A stretch of DNA of 64,000 nucleotides from Phascolarctos cinereus (Eukaryota; Chordata; Mammalia; Diprotodontia; Phascolarctidae), in the NCBI RefSeq assembly GCF_002099425.1, contig NW_018344274.1, forward strand, positions 1,423,001 to 1,487,000. The letters run 5' to 3'. The position numbers were made by a program, and so were the translations under genes. The notes under the pieces are model-generated. The model made no database searches. It saw only the letters and a list, made by a program, of their open reading frames with translations, and was not told the origin of the DNA. Position 1 is the first letter of the stretch. Each line of letters begins with the position of its first letter. Positions 1 to 13,000 of the stretch are shown piece after piece.

Positions 1-484
1 AATGAGAAACTAAAATAAGTGACCCCTTCCACCCCAGAAATGCACAAAAGTCAGCCACACTCAATAGGAAAGAAGGGTCTGCCTTTCTCTCCTCCAAGCA
101 AAGACAGAGCCCTGGAGACCAAGGGCCTGTCTAGCCTGCAGGGTTCTGAGTCTAGGCCAGAAAGCCTCAGGGTAGGGACCTTTGAAACCCCAGGGAACAA
201 GAGCAGATCTCAGCACTTTGACCAAAATAAGCCAAACCCAGAAGCTCTGAGGTCCCTAACACTGTTTGAGACGCCAGAAAATATCCCTGAAGATGCAGCA
301 CTCTAAACCTCAAAAATCTAAGAGACCTAGGAAATATAGAGAAATAGGAAGCGGTGAGGTTAAGAAGGAGAATAAGGAAGGGGAGAGAACAGCAACAAGG
401 AAGACAAACCTCCTGATTCTGAAGGGAGCATTAAGGTAGGTAGGAGAGGGATGGAGAAAAACAAAGAACTAAAATCTAAGAGTG
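1..484. other. Intron sequence, unassigned
   Basis: Purine-rich intronic DNA with a chance open frame on the plus strand. No protein family recognised. It may be an older LINE segment continuous with the L1-related tail that follows, but I cannot show this. Confidence 0.4.
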
Positions 485-905
485 CTACTTAGAGTGGCTT
501 AGATAATTGTGGAATGGCAGAAAAAATTATGATGCGAATGTAAGATCATATTATTGCACCATAGGAAATGACCAAATGGACAGTGTCAGAGGAAACTTGG
601 AAGATCTCCATGAGCTGATGCAACATGAAGTGAGCAAGATCTATGAGAAGAATCTATACAAAGTTAACATTACAAAGAAAAACAACTTTTAAAGATTTCA
701 GAACTCTGATCAAAGCAATGACCAACCATATCTCAAAAGACACGGCTGGAGCGCATTACCCATGTCCCAGCACAGGTGACTGACACAAGATGCAGAGGCA
801 CATTTTTTGATGTGGCCACTGGATAGACTCATTTTGCTTGATTCTTCTAGTTTGTTACAAGAGTTTGTTTGTTGGGTTTTTTTTTAATTTTTTTACTGGG
901 TTAAT
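485..905 (+). repeat. L1-related LINE 3' tail, diverged
   Basis: The order of motifs (TATTATTGCACCATAGGAAATGA, then CATGAGCTGATG, GAAGTGAGCA and AAGTTAACATTAC) parallels the clear L1 3' end at 30.9-31.1 kb (TATTATTGTGCTATAAGAAATGA, GAAGTGAGAAGAACC). It is more divergent than that copy, so older or another subfamily. Confidence 0.55.
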
Positions 906-1193
906 AAAGCTAAGATTGGGGGATTAGCAACATTATACTCCCAAAAGAGGACCATTTTTAAAAAATGCACAGAAGAGAACAGAAGGAAGTTCAGAAGGAA
1001 ACACAAATAAGCAGAATAGTTTTGAAAGTAACATGTCTTCTAATTTACCTTAAAAAATTCTAAGCAGTGTAAAATAGAGACTCATAGTTTCATAAATTTT
1101 CTTCTTTTGTGTTCTTCTATGTGTATAGAAATGCTCTTTTTTGGTGTTTAAGTTCATAATAAAAATAAAATTTAAAATAAAGGAAGAAAAGAA

Positions 1194-1222
1194 CACACAC
1201 ACACATACACACACACACACAC
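1194..1222. repeat. (CA)n microsatellite abutting PKD1L1 exon e22
   Basis: About 29 bases of CA with one CATA interruption. Read on the minus strand it is (GT)n and directly supplies the splice donor of exon e22. Confidence 0.95.
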
Positions 1223-1418
1223 CTGATCCTGGGAAGATAAGTTGCACACTGAAGAAATCAATAAATTCCTCATTTGTGACTGTAGGCCAAAGGTGAAACT
1301 TTGTTCTTCTGTATAGAAATGGTTCAGAATTCTGGTTAGCATTATGATATAATTTCTAATTTCTCCAAAGTTCCCCATAAGTAGGAGGGTGGTTAGGTTT
1401 TTTAGACTTGAATTATAC
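1223..1418 (-). CDS. PKD1L1: PKD1L1 exon e22 (last exon in window; donor lies in a microsatellite)
   Basis: Acceptor TTTTTTCTTTAG|GTATAA, phase 2 in, phase 0 out. The peptide YNSSLKNLTTLLLMGNFGEI, then RNYIIMLTRILNHF and LLISSVCNLSSQDQ, matches human YNSSLKNLSTLQLMGSYTEI and ALISSVCRLAFVDQ. It is helical and belongs to the segment before GPS/GAIN. The donor is ATCAG|GTGTGTGTGT, the first bases of a (GT)n run. The next human segment (starting EEMIGSV) is not in the remaining 1222 bases. Confidence 0.95.
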
Positions 1419-4034
1419 CTAAAGAAAAAAGTAAAAGTTTTCATGATGGTTACACAACATAATTTAACTGATATATCAACAAAAACAACATATTAGCTAA
1501 AAAAAAAAAAACAAATAATACTCTTCTCCCAGGTGGATTTTTAACACACAAATATTCACATATATAACTATATGCATACATATATACATGCATGTGTGTT
1601 TATGAACATACCTAAATGTATATAATGTATGTGTGTGTGTACAGCTAGATGGCACAATGTGTAGAATCCTGGACATGGAGTCAGGAAGAACTGACTTCAA
1701 AATCCAGTTCATACAATTACAAGTCATGTGACCCCAGGCAAGTCAAAACCTTAGTCTGCTTCAGTCTCTTCATCTATGAAATGGAAATAATAATTGTACC
1801 TATCTCCCAGTGTTGTTGTGAGGATACAATGATATATTTATAAAGTGTTTTTCAAATCTTAAAGTACAATATAAATGCTAGATATTATTAATGTTATAAT
1901 TACTACATATAAATATCATGCGCATATATATATATATACATATATATTACATATAAAACTAAAGTAAGAAATGCTAAGCCAGGCAACGATAAGATACCCT
2001 ATAAGCATATTCTAAAACATACTATAGAAGACCTGGGTTCAAGTCTTGGGTTCATAGTTCTATGACCACAGGCAAACCATTTAACCCTTGCAAGCCTCCA
2101 TTTCCTCATCTATAAAATAGCAATCATCTTATGTTATGTTAGAGGTTACTTCAAAGAAATATTTTATAAACCATAAGCTACGTCATAAATAAAGATTTTA
2201 ACATTGATATTATTATAACAAGGAGTAATAATAAAAATAACAGTAAGAACCTATGTTGTATATGGGAAACAGTAGCAGAGATAGAAAAAACTATAAAATG
2301 GGAATGAAAATACAGAGATTCTCTTGAAATCAAAACAAGCAGAAATAGAATCAACAAGACTTAGCAATTGATCAGATGTAGAGGTTGAGGGAAAAGGACA
2401 AGTCAAGGATGACTAAAAGGTTGTGAACCTGGGGAACTGGAAGGAGCATGGTGCCCTTGATAGAAATAGGAACATTAGAAAGAGGGGTGGGTGAGGGGTT
2501 AGTAGTGGTATATGTGTGTGTTGGAGGGTACAGATGAGTTTTGTTTTAGATACATTGAGTTTGAGGTTCTAACTCTTAATGAGAGACTCAAAATGACAAG
2601 AGTAATGAGCAAGTCAGCAAGCACCCAGAAGAGATTTAGGATATTAGAGATCAGCATTGATGAGGGAAAAGGCTCCTCCATCCTCACAGATCAGAATAAT
2701 AGAGGAGAAAGTGGGCAATAATGTCAGTAGGGGAATGGTGAATTTGGAGGTACAGAGTGAGAGAGAAGAGGAAGCTCATTACAAATAGCCTCCATTTTCT
2801 CAGTAAGGTTAAGGAGGCAAACTCCTCTATTAGGAGGGAAATAGAGGATGGTTTTATAGGGAACAACATGAAAAGGGTTGGAATAGTTGCTCTGATGTGC
2901 ATGATAGGATCAATCAGGTAATAACAGAATTTGTTTTGTATGTGTTGTATGCCCTACTAGATTATAGCTCCATGAGGGCAGGAATTAAATCTAATGTATA
3001 TATGTATCTCCTCTATTTTCTCGCATGGTACCAACTAATTCTGTTTGGCCTGAAACGGCAGAATAAGGTACAGTAGGTAAAAGAGGCAAATTTAGATATA
3101 ATATAAAAACTTCCTCATTATTAGAAGTAGCCCAAAGTGAAATGGGCTACTATGGGAGGTAGTGGTTTCCCCTTCACTTGAGGTCTACAAGCAAAGACTG
3201 GATGATGACTTGTCAGGGATGTTGTAGAAGGAATCTTTTCTCTTGTATCAGTGAGAATAGACGGCCTTCTAAGGTTCCTTCCAACTCTGAAATTCTGTGA
3301 TATGTGAAACTGTATTATAAAGTATGAAATCCCTAGCAGAAACACATATTCCAATGATAGTATAAGCTATCCTAATCCTCCCAATTCTAACTGAGAACGT
3401 GATACCCAACTATTTCTTTCTCAAAAACCCTCATCCAGTTAGACTTCATCCCCATTGCCAACCTGATCCAAGTATGACCTCTCCAAAACATAAATGCTTT
3501 CTTAGAGCCTTTTCATTGTAAATGCTACTTACAGATCCTCTTCTGGCCTGTAATTCAAAGATGATATGTTCCTATGGAAACTTGGCAGTACTGTCACATT
3601 CACAGCACAGGGATGAGATTTAGAGCCATATCTGTTTGTGATCTCAGTAAAGACAGTTACTACAACAGAAGACAAAAGAGAAATATGAATGCGTACATAT
3701 GGAATGCATCAAAAGCCTCCTGTTATCCCAAGATTCAATGTAGGCTTACTGTCTCGACATTTCAGATATTAATAGTCAATTAGTGGCAGGTGAAGACAAG
3801 TTTTATCCTTGAAAATCTCAGTGTGAAATGAAATGGCAAACTATCTTACCTCCCAAGTCAGAAATATAAGAGACAGATTTTAAACTTTATACATAATAGT
3901 TACCAATAAATCAAAAACCTATTTACTGAATGCCTCGTAGATATATAGAGAGCACTTTGTGAGGCACTGGAGGGACAGAAAGAAGATATGATAATGCTGC
4001 TACCATATCAAGGAGCTGACTGTGTCATTTACAG

Positions 4035-4068
<34 letters not shown>

Positions 4069-7000
4069 TAAAACAAATGGTACAGGGAGAGAGTCCTGGA
4101 TTTGGATCTGAATTTTAATCCTGGCTCTGCTTGAGTGATCTCAGTCAAGTCACTTCATTTCTGTAGGCCTTAGTTGCCTCATCTGGAAAATGAGATGACT
4201 GCACTAAATCTAAATCAATGATAGTTCCTAATTCTATAATGTTCTATGATTCATATAACGCTTTCTTTGCAACTATCCTAGAAAGTAGATGGTACAAGTA
4301 TTATTTGCATTTTACACATAAGAAAACTAAGGATTCAGCAGGGTGATTTGCTCGAGGTAACTCAGCTAGCAAGTGGCAGACATCATGCTCAAACTCATGT
4401 CTCTTGACTACTAATCCAGGCTTTTCCACCATGCCACACGGAGCCAAGGTAATGTACAATTAATCCCAATTGACAGTAAGTACTGCAGAAGTTCAGAAGA
4501 GGAGAAATCACTGTAGGCTTGCATTGTTGGGAAAGAAGCAGAACTATCTATTTCACAACCAAACTATGGTGAAAATTCTCCCATTGCTCACTCATTTTGA
4601 GTTCAAAGGTCTCAAATATTCACAGGCAATGACAACATTGGCATCTTAAGTTATAAGTCAAATAATTCACTGTGCATTTAGTTGAGAAACATTATTGAAT
4701 TTTGTGGTTTTTATATCTCTGATTCCTAGATTTATTTTCTATAGGAAAAGGAAATAGTGAACTCTTTTCTTTCTCCCTGAACACACCCAAAGAACCAGTG
4801 AACTACATGGCTCTCATATTTGTGACTCTTCCTTGATCTACATGCTGGAGATATAGTCATGGACTGAAGCTATAATGTCCTGATAAGCCCCACTGCTGTA
4901 AGGAAAGTTCTCCTCTCCTGTGAGGCCAAATTGAACTCTGTCCTATTTCTAGAGTTCAGCCACATAGCTAACAATATCCTGAGAGGGTGGGAAGGAATCT
5001 ACTTCAGTCTGGAGCACTCTGCAATGAGTATGCTCTCTTTAGAAAATTAAAGGGAAAGACAGAGGAGAAGGAAGAGGAGGAGGAGGAGGAAGGGAAGAGG
5101 AAAAGGAGAAGGAAGGGAGGAAGAAAAGAAGGAGGAGGAGATGAGGAAAAAGAGGAAGGGAAGAAGGGACAGGGAGAAAGAGCTAGTTTGGGGACAATTT
5201 TAGAGTTGAAGTAAGATTTAGAGAGTTTAAAATGACTCTGGAAACTTCAGACTAAAGTGGCCTATCCTATCTTCCTCAGACATAAACTGACTTCTCATAA
5301 TCCTACTAGTTTCCTGTCTCTTTAAACATCAAAATTCTGAAGACAGGACAGGCACCAGGCACTGGAACCAAATGGGATTGACTTTGGGGCATCAGATTCA
5401 CCTAAACTTAAGCATCATGACACTCAACTAGTGATTTAATCCATCAATCAGTCAATCAAAAAACAAGCATTTATTAAACCTGTGCTATGTTCAAAATTCT
5501 GTGCCAAAAGAGATATAAGAAGAAATAGAATATCGTCCCTGTATTCATGGAACTTACACTCTAATAGATGGCTATATCACATAAACAAAGAACTATAACA
5601 AAATTAAAGTTGGCAAGTAGGTACAATATCTTCAAAATAAGAGCTATGTAAATTCAAAGGGGGAAGAACTTTTTTTTCTTTGGGGTGACAGGAAATAGAG
5701 ATAATAATAAATAGCATTTAAACCTCATAATAACCCTGTGACTCAGATGCTATTATATCCTTAGTTTTATAGATGAGATAACTGAGGCTGGGAGAGGCAT
5801 CTAGGTGGCACAATGGACTTATAGTCAGAAATATTTGCAAACCTTAAAACTATATAATAAATAAATAATAAACCTTAAAGTTATATAGCAAAGAAATTAT
5901 AAATAAATATTAAAACTTACAATTATATAAATATTATTATTATTACTGTTATTATTGTAGCTATTTTGGGTTGCTAGTTAAGTCACTTGCCAGGGGTTGC
6001 ACTAATAGTGAGGCAAAATTCAAATGCAGGTTTTTGTGATTCCAAGACCAAAACTATCCACTGAGCTACAAAGCTGTCCCAAGCAGGTAGACTTTGAGCT
6101 GAGCCCTCAAAGGATGGGTAGAATTTCAACATACAGGTTTTGGAAGTAGAGATCTGGCAAGCTTATAAAGAAAAACCATCAAAGAAATAGAGAAGAAAAA
6201 TGAGTCCAAGTTTCCAAAAATATTAGAGAGTAAGCAAATGAAATCCATAAGAGTAAATGAGATTACTAAGGGTAAGGGGAGAGAAAAGAGAAGAGATGTC
6301 AGAGCACCTATCAGAGGGATGAGGGAACTAGGAAAGTATGTCATAGAAGCCAAGGGTCTGGACATTATTTAGAAGGAGGTGATCAATAGTGTGGAATCCT
6401 GATGAAAGCAAGAACTGAGAATTATTATTGGATTTGGTGAGATGACAGTGATTGGAGGCCTTTGAGAGTGTATTTTCACATAAATTGTAGGGACAGAGAA
6501 CAGATGGAAAAAATGTTTAGGAGTAAGTGAAGGCAGTTAGCATAGGGATTTGTAACACATTTTCCCTCATCACTGTTTTTTCTGAAGCCCTTTTCAGCAC
6601 TAAGTTTATCCCTATTTCTCTTTTTGACCAGAGGAACACATGTGGCTCAAGTCATGCATGACAAATACCTCATATTCACCTTAACTCATTTATCTAACAC
6701 TTGGCACAGTGCTTGGCACATACTAAGCACTCAATAAATGCTTTGTTCTATCATCTATTTATTGTTTCATAAATAATTAAAATATTTGGCCTCATTTTTA
6801 TTTACTTTTCCAAAAGGTATCATTTTGCTGTTTTTCTTCCATACTATTCATGACTTAAGAACCAATGATGCTTTTTAAAAAATATCCCAAATTTTCATTC
6901 TTCTCAGAAAAAATTATCTACCCAAAGCCCTAAGACATTATACTTATCATGAAGAATTTCCTCCCACTCAATAAATCAACCTGTTAATGTTATTACTCAA

Positions 7001-10000
7001 AATCTTCTTTCTGACACATAAACACTTATTTAAAAGCTATGTGGAAAGGTTATGAACTAAGACATGATCACAGCTAACAAACCAAATACAATAGTGAGAC
7101 TTACCTTTATATTTGTCCACAGTTTCACCAGCTGGCAAAGTAAAGTAATACTGTATATCTCTCCCTCTATATAAAGGTATTTTGGAGGATTTTCCTATTT
7201 GGTAACTGAATTCATAGTGGTAGTCCTATATTCAGTTACATAGGAAAGAAAATAAAAGCATCAGCAAACCATGAAACTGTACAATAACCAGTTCCTCATA
7301 TTCCAATAAAGTAAGTTTTTACATAAGAGAAAGTCAGCATAATGTAGATAAGGGAACACCTAACCAGGAATCTGAAGTCGTGGATGTGAATTCCCCTTCA
7401 AATACTTAGTAAATTAGCCAATAAGCACTTATTAATCCCCCACTACGTGCTAGGAACTGTGGCAAAAATAGTCTCTGTTTTCAAGGAGTTAGAAGTCCAA
7501 TGGGGAAGACAAGATGCAAACAATTATGTATAAACAAGATATTTAGAGGATGAATTGGAGATAACCCACTGAGGGAATGCAGTAGCATTAAGGGTGATAG
7601 AGAGAGGCTTCTTGCAGAAGGTGAGGTTTTAGGTGGGGCATGAAGGAAGCCAGGGAATCCAAGGTGCAGGGATAAGGAGAGAAATCATTCTAGTGAAAAG
7701 CATTCAGTGAAAATGTAGAACTGGGAGATGGAGTGTCTTCAGGTGTTCAGTATCACTGGATTGTACAGTACATCAGGGATAAAGTGTGAGAAGATTAGAA
7801 AGGTTTATGAAAAGGTTAGAACATCAAACAGAGGATATAAACAAATATAGATATATATAGATAAATATAAATTTAATCCTAAAAGTGATAGGGAACAACT
7901 GGGGTTTATTGACTAGGGGGATGACACTGCACTCTAAACGTGCACCTTAGGAAGATTAACTTGACAGCTAAATGGAGAGCAATTAGAGTGGGCAAAGACT
8001 TGAAACAGGGAGACCAACCAGCAGACTATGATGATAGTCCAGGCAAGAGGTGATAAGGGCCTGTGCCAGGTTGGTGGCAGCTTTGTGATTATGGCAAAGA
8101 TACTACCCTTTCACTTTCCTCATATTTAGAGTGGAGATAATATTTGTACTACAGTGTTCTTTTTTTTTTTTTTTTGGCTAGGCAATGAGGTTAAGTGACT
8201 AGCCAGGGTCACACAGCTAGTAAGAGTTATGTGTCTGAGGCCAGATTTGAACACAGGTCATTCTGAATCCAGGGCCAGTACTCTAGCCACCTAGCTGCCC
8301 CCATACTACAGTGTTCTTGTGAGTAAAGTCCTCTACAAACAAAGTGCTATAGAAATGTGAATGAATTTTAAGTGAAATAAGATTTTAAAAATACACTGGA
8401 ATCTCATTATATTTAGTGATTGGATTATAAAATGTTTGAGTGAAAAGGGACATTAGGGACATTAGAAAAAGGACATCATTAGGGACACAAGGGGTTCTTA
8501 ATACTTTTTGTATCGTGGATTGCTTTGACAGTGTGGTGAAGCCCATGAACCCTACCTCAGAATAATGTCTGTGGATACATAAAATACATATCATTTCAAA
8601 GGAAACAAGTTATATTAAAATGTAGTTTCCAATTCTTTTTTTAAAAACAGTTCACGGATGCTAAGTTAAGAACCTCTGATTAGTCTGACCCCTTTATTAT
8701 TTGGAATTTATCTTCTACAATCTCTTTCTGCTTTTACTATCACAATCCTAGTTCAGGGTCTCATCATACCTTACCTAATAGGGCATATTTCCCTCCTCAT
8801 AAGCTTGTTGTATAATTTCTGTTATAAAAAGGAGAATCACAAATATATAACAAAAAATGAATAAATACATATAAATTATTTAAGTACTTAAGGCCACTTT
8901 CCTGGACTACATTATTTCTAGGTTTTTCCTAAGACCTTCACTCACAGGAAAATGATAAACCTGCCAGAGTGGTAAACCTAAATGAGTAGATTCAAAGTCA
9001 ACTTCCCTCATACCAAGCTTCTGTGTCTATTATTTTACAGCAGCCTACATTTTTGTCCATCAGTTAAAGAAAGTATTCTTGTTTTGCCCTTACTTATGAG
9101 GGAGCAGAAGACTTTGGTCTCATAGGGCTGTTATTTTTATATCATTTTACATTCTGAGTTTGTTTTATGTATTATATTCAAGTGGCTTACAGTTGGTAGA
9201 TCTCAGACCTGTTAGGCTCACACAGGAAGCAATATAATGGATTATAACTGTAACCATAGCCTTTGGATCTGATTGACTCTAGAGCTGCATCTGGCTGCTT
9301 TGAAGAAATTCAGACAAATGTGAGATACAGTTTCCCACAAATCTGAAATCTGCAAGAGTCTGCTTGTAATGTTCATGCTTAAAGTCTTCTCTCAGAAAAC
9401 TTTCCAGATGAAGAATCTTCTTGAAGATTCATGCACTGGGGTGGGGGGGGAGGCTATTTCTTGGGGAGTAGAGATTATGTTAACCACCAAAAACTGTGAC
9501 TCATGGCCAGGTGAGTGTGATTTCAGCACCTGGACAGCATTCAGTGGTTCTGTGACGAGCACAACTCCCTGATCACTTTCAATTATAGACACTGAGAATT
9601 TACCTGTAGTATAGTAGCAAAAATGCTAGACTGGGAGTTAGGAGAAATGAATTCTAGGCCTAGACCTGCCCCTAACAGCTGTATAATTTTGGGCTAGTCA
9701 CTCATTGTGCCTCTCTTTTCCTGCCATTTGAGGAGATTGGTAATGGCTATGATCTTTTCCAGCGTTAATACTCAAGGATTTTATGAATACCTATCTACTA
9801 TACTGATTACCATTTTAAAGAGGAGAGTCGTCTTTGTAATGGCTTTAAAAGCCTTCAAAATGTTCAAATTAGTCTTAAAAACCAAAATTGAAACCATAAA
9901 CTGCAATTCGTTTCATAGAAGGGTGGCTATGATAGCCTTGCTCTTGTCTATGGGTTTTTATTCCTAGGCAATACATACATCTTTCAGCCATTATCACTCT

Positions 10001-13000
10001 TTTCAGTAGCACATCATAAACTTGATAAGTAATTATTCTATCGAGTTATCAAATGTGGATGTATGATTTAAAACACCAGACAACAACTGTTGCCTGACAT
10101 GTCTTTGGGACCTACTTTGGCTACACAAGTAGCATTAAAGGACTGTGAAATGCTTACGGCTTTTCCAGACATGCAGAAAACACTGAAGACTGTATATGCC
10201 TCATAACCGTATATGGGCTGCACTTGGCATGCCATCTCCTTTGGAACTTCATTGACAGTAAAATATAATTGTGCTTTGCCTAATGGGCTGTGGCTTGATT
10301 CTGCAGAGAAAAATAAGAGCCAATCGAAACATATACATAACACCTAGACTTATCTTGACAGACATAATGGGTAAAAGAAGTCTGAGAAGAGAATCAAAAC
10401 CTGATTCAACAAAGGATCTTGTTGAAACAGATGCCAAATGCTGAATGTATTATTAATGGCATCTTATCCAAAAAAGTACAGGATTAAAACCTTTTGCTCA
10501 AATGGAGTAGTGAAAAGAATGGGAGAGAGAATTAACAAAGATCAGAACTAAAATGGCATAAGGCAAGAAAACTCAGTGTCTTTGGAGAGAATTAAGTTGT
10601 CCACGTTTAGGAAAAGTTTACACTTGGATCCCTCCTTCCAAGACCATATAATATTCTCAGTCAGGTGGTCAATCAGTGCTACTCCCAATCAACTCCCTAG
10701 CTATTTACCATGGAAAAAAAGAATTCTCAACAAGTATCAGAATATGGTTGAGTAGGAAGAATACAAAACTGGAAGTAAGATCAGCTGGGTTCTGCTTCAT
10801 TCACCTTTCACTTACACACAGAGGAAAAATGTGCACAGAGACATGGAAGCAAGTAATGAAATTACAAGTTCAGGGAATAGTAAGTAGGCTAGTTTCATCA
10901 GAATATAGAGTGTGTGAATGGCAGTAATAAAGGCTGGAGTCAGACTGAGAAGGACATTAATGCAATGGTAAGGAGTTTGTGTTTTTACCTAGAGATAAAA
11001 AGGAGCCGCTGAAATTCTTGAGCATGGTAATGGCATGCTCATACCTGTGTTTCAGGAACACTATTCCAGCAACTTTGTGGAGATTGTTAATGGAGACACC
11101 TATTAGGAGGTCTAACACAATATACCGTAACAATAATTCACAAATAACTAGTTGACTATAATGTCTAGGAAAGTGAATTAAGAAGACCACCAAAGTTTTC
11201 ATTATTCCTAAAAAATAAAAATGTTTATTTGAAAGCATCACCTACCTATAGAAGCTTGTATCACATATGTCTCTCCACCTCTCAGGAAAAATGGTTTAAA
11301 TGTAACAGTTTTTGATGTGACACCTAACAGAAAAGAGACTAGTTACCAGATGAAATCATTTCTTAGGCCAGATGACATCTACAAGTAAGCTGGCCACATT
11401 TCTATAGTTCTGAGATACTAAGCAGAGTTTTCATGGATTGTTTCTACATCTAACTTTACTCACATACCCAAATTTTAAAAGCACAGATATACCACAGGCC
11501 ATTGGGAAAATGCCTTTGTGCAAATACTTTTACCACTTAACAAAATACTTTCTGATTTTGTAGGAGATGAAGGAGCAAGCATCACCTTAAATTTCTTAAA
11601 GTATTTCACCTACATCTCTACTTTTAAGTTATCTTACTCCACCTCCTCATATCATAGCTATTTGTAAACAGTATCTTTATCTTTCCCATACCACTTTGTG
11701 TGTTGTATTACCCCACTGAAATGTAAGCTCCTTGAGGGCAGAGACTGTCTTTCTACATGCATTTGAATTCCTTGCACTTATCAAAGTGGTTGGCATATAG
11801 TAAGCAATTGACAAATGCTAGTTGACTGACTAGCCTATTTTTTTCTCATTTAATAGACAAGTTTTTTTGAAAGTAAGGTCTGTGTGTCATATCTATCTTT
11901 TGATATCCAAAATAAAACACATTGTTAGCTTAATAAAAATTTGTTGGGAAATAATAAGAGCCAGAATGGCATAGAGATGCTCTAACTCCAAGTCTAGTGC
12001 TTTCTCCATTACATCATCATGCTTCTTCCCACTATACTCAGAAAGGAAAGGGATACAATCACATGGAAAAGATCTGAATGATAAAACTATATGACTACTT
12101 TTTAAAAGTACATTGAAATCAAGTACTTGTCTATTAAACCAAAGACTCTGGAAGAAAATTAGTAAATGAGATCTAAGCCTTGTTCAAATTGTGCCAAGCA
12201 TGCAGGTGAGTAGAAAATACATACCTGAGGATGTGTAGCTTTGAAAAACAGCTCTACTAATTAATGATTTGGACCAATCCACCATAAGCAATGGTGCAGA
12301 ATTTTCAGTGGAGTAGGATAAATCAATTAGATTGTAACCGTCATCATTGTCAGACATAATATCTGTTTCTTCATCTTCCCTTGGTTCTGTAATACTGATA
12401 CTCCCCTCTAGGGAAACAAACCAAGCCAATGGGTGATAAAGAAAAAAAAGTATAACAATTCTCTTAAATAATCCTGAGAGACTAAAAAATAATATTTCCA
12501 AAAACTTCCTGCTCCCCTTTCTAAAAATGCTATATAGTATATGAAGTGTATCTGGTAAATATGGGAGGATTTACATGAACTGAAATAGAGTGAAGATATC
12601 GGAGGCAGGAGAACAACATACATAACAACAATAATAATATAAATGAAAGCAGCACTTAAAAACAACTTAACTTAGATTTAGTGCAATGGCCCATCTTAAT
12701 TCCTGGACACAAATTTATGAAACACACTTCCCTCCTTTCAATAGAGATGTGAGATGAATGATGAGGATGGAACATGTGTGTAGAATTTTACATATATAGT
12801 CAGATGTGACGATTGTATTTGTTTTTGCTTCACTGCTTTTCTTTGTTACAGGAGAGATTTCAATGTAGGAAAGAGATATATCAGAAATGACTATGGTGTA
12901 TAAATCAAAAGACATCAATAAAACTAAAATAATGTCTTTAAAATTTTATCACAATCCAAGAATTTGCTTTTTTGAGATTACATTTTTGTCATCTGGATTT

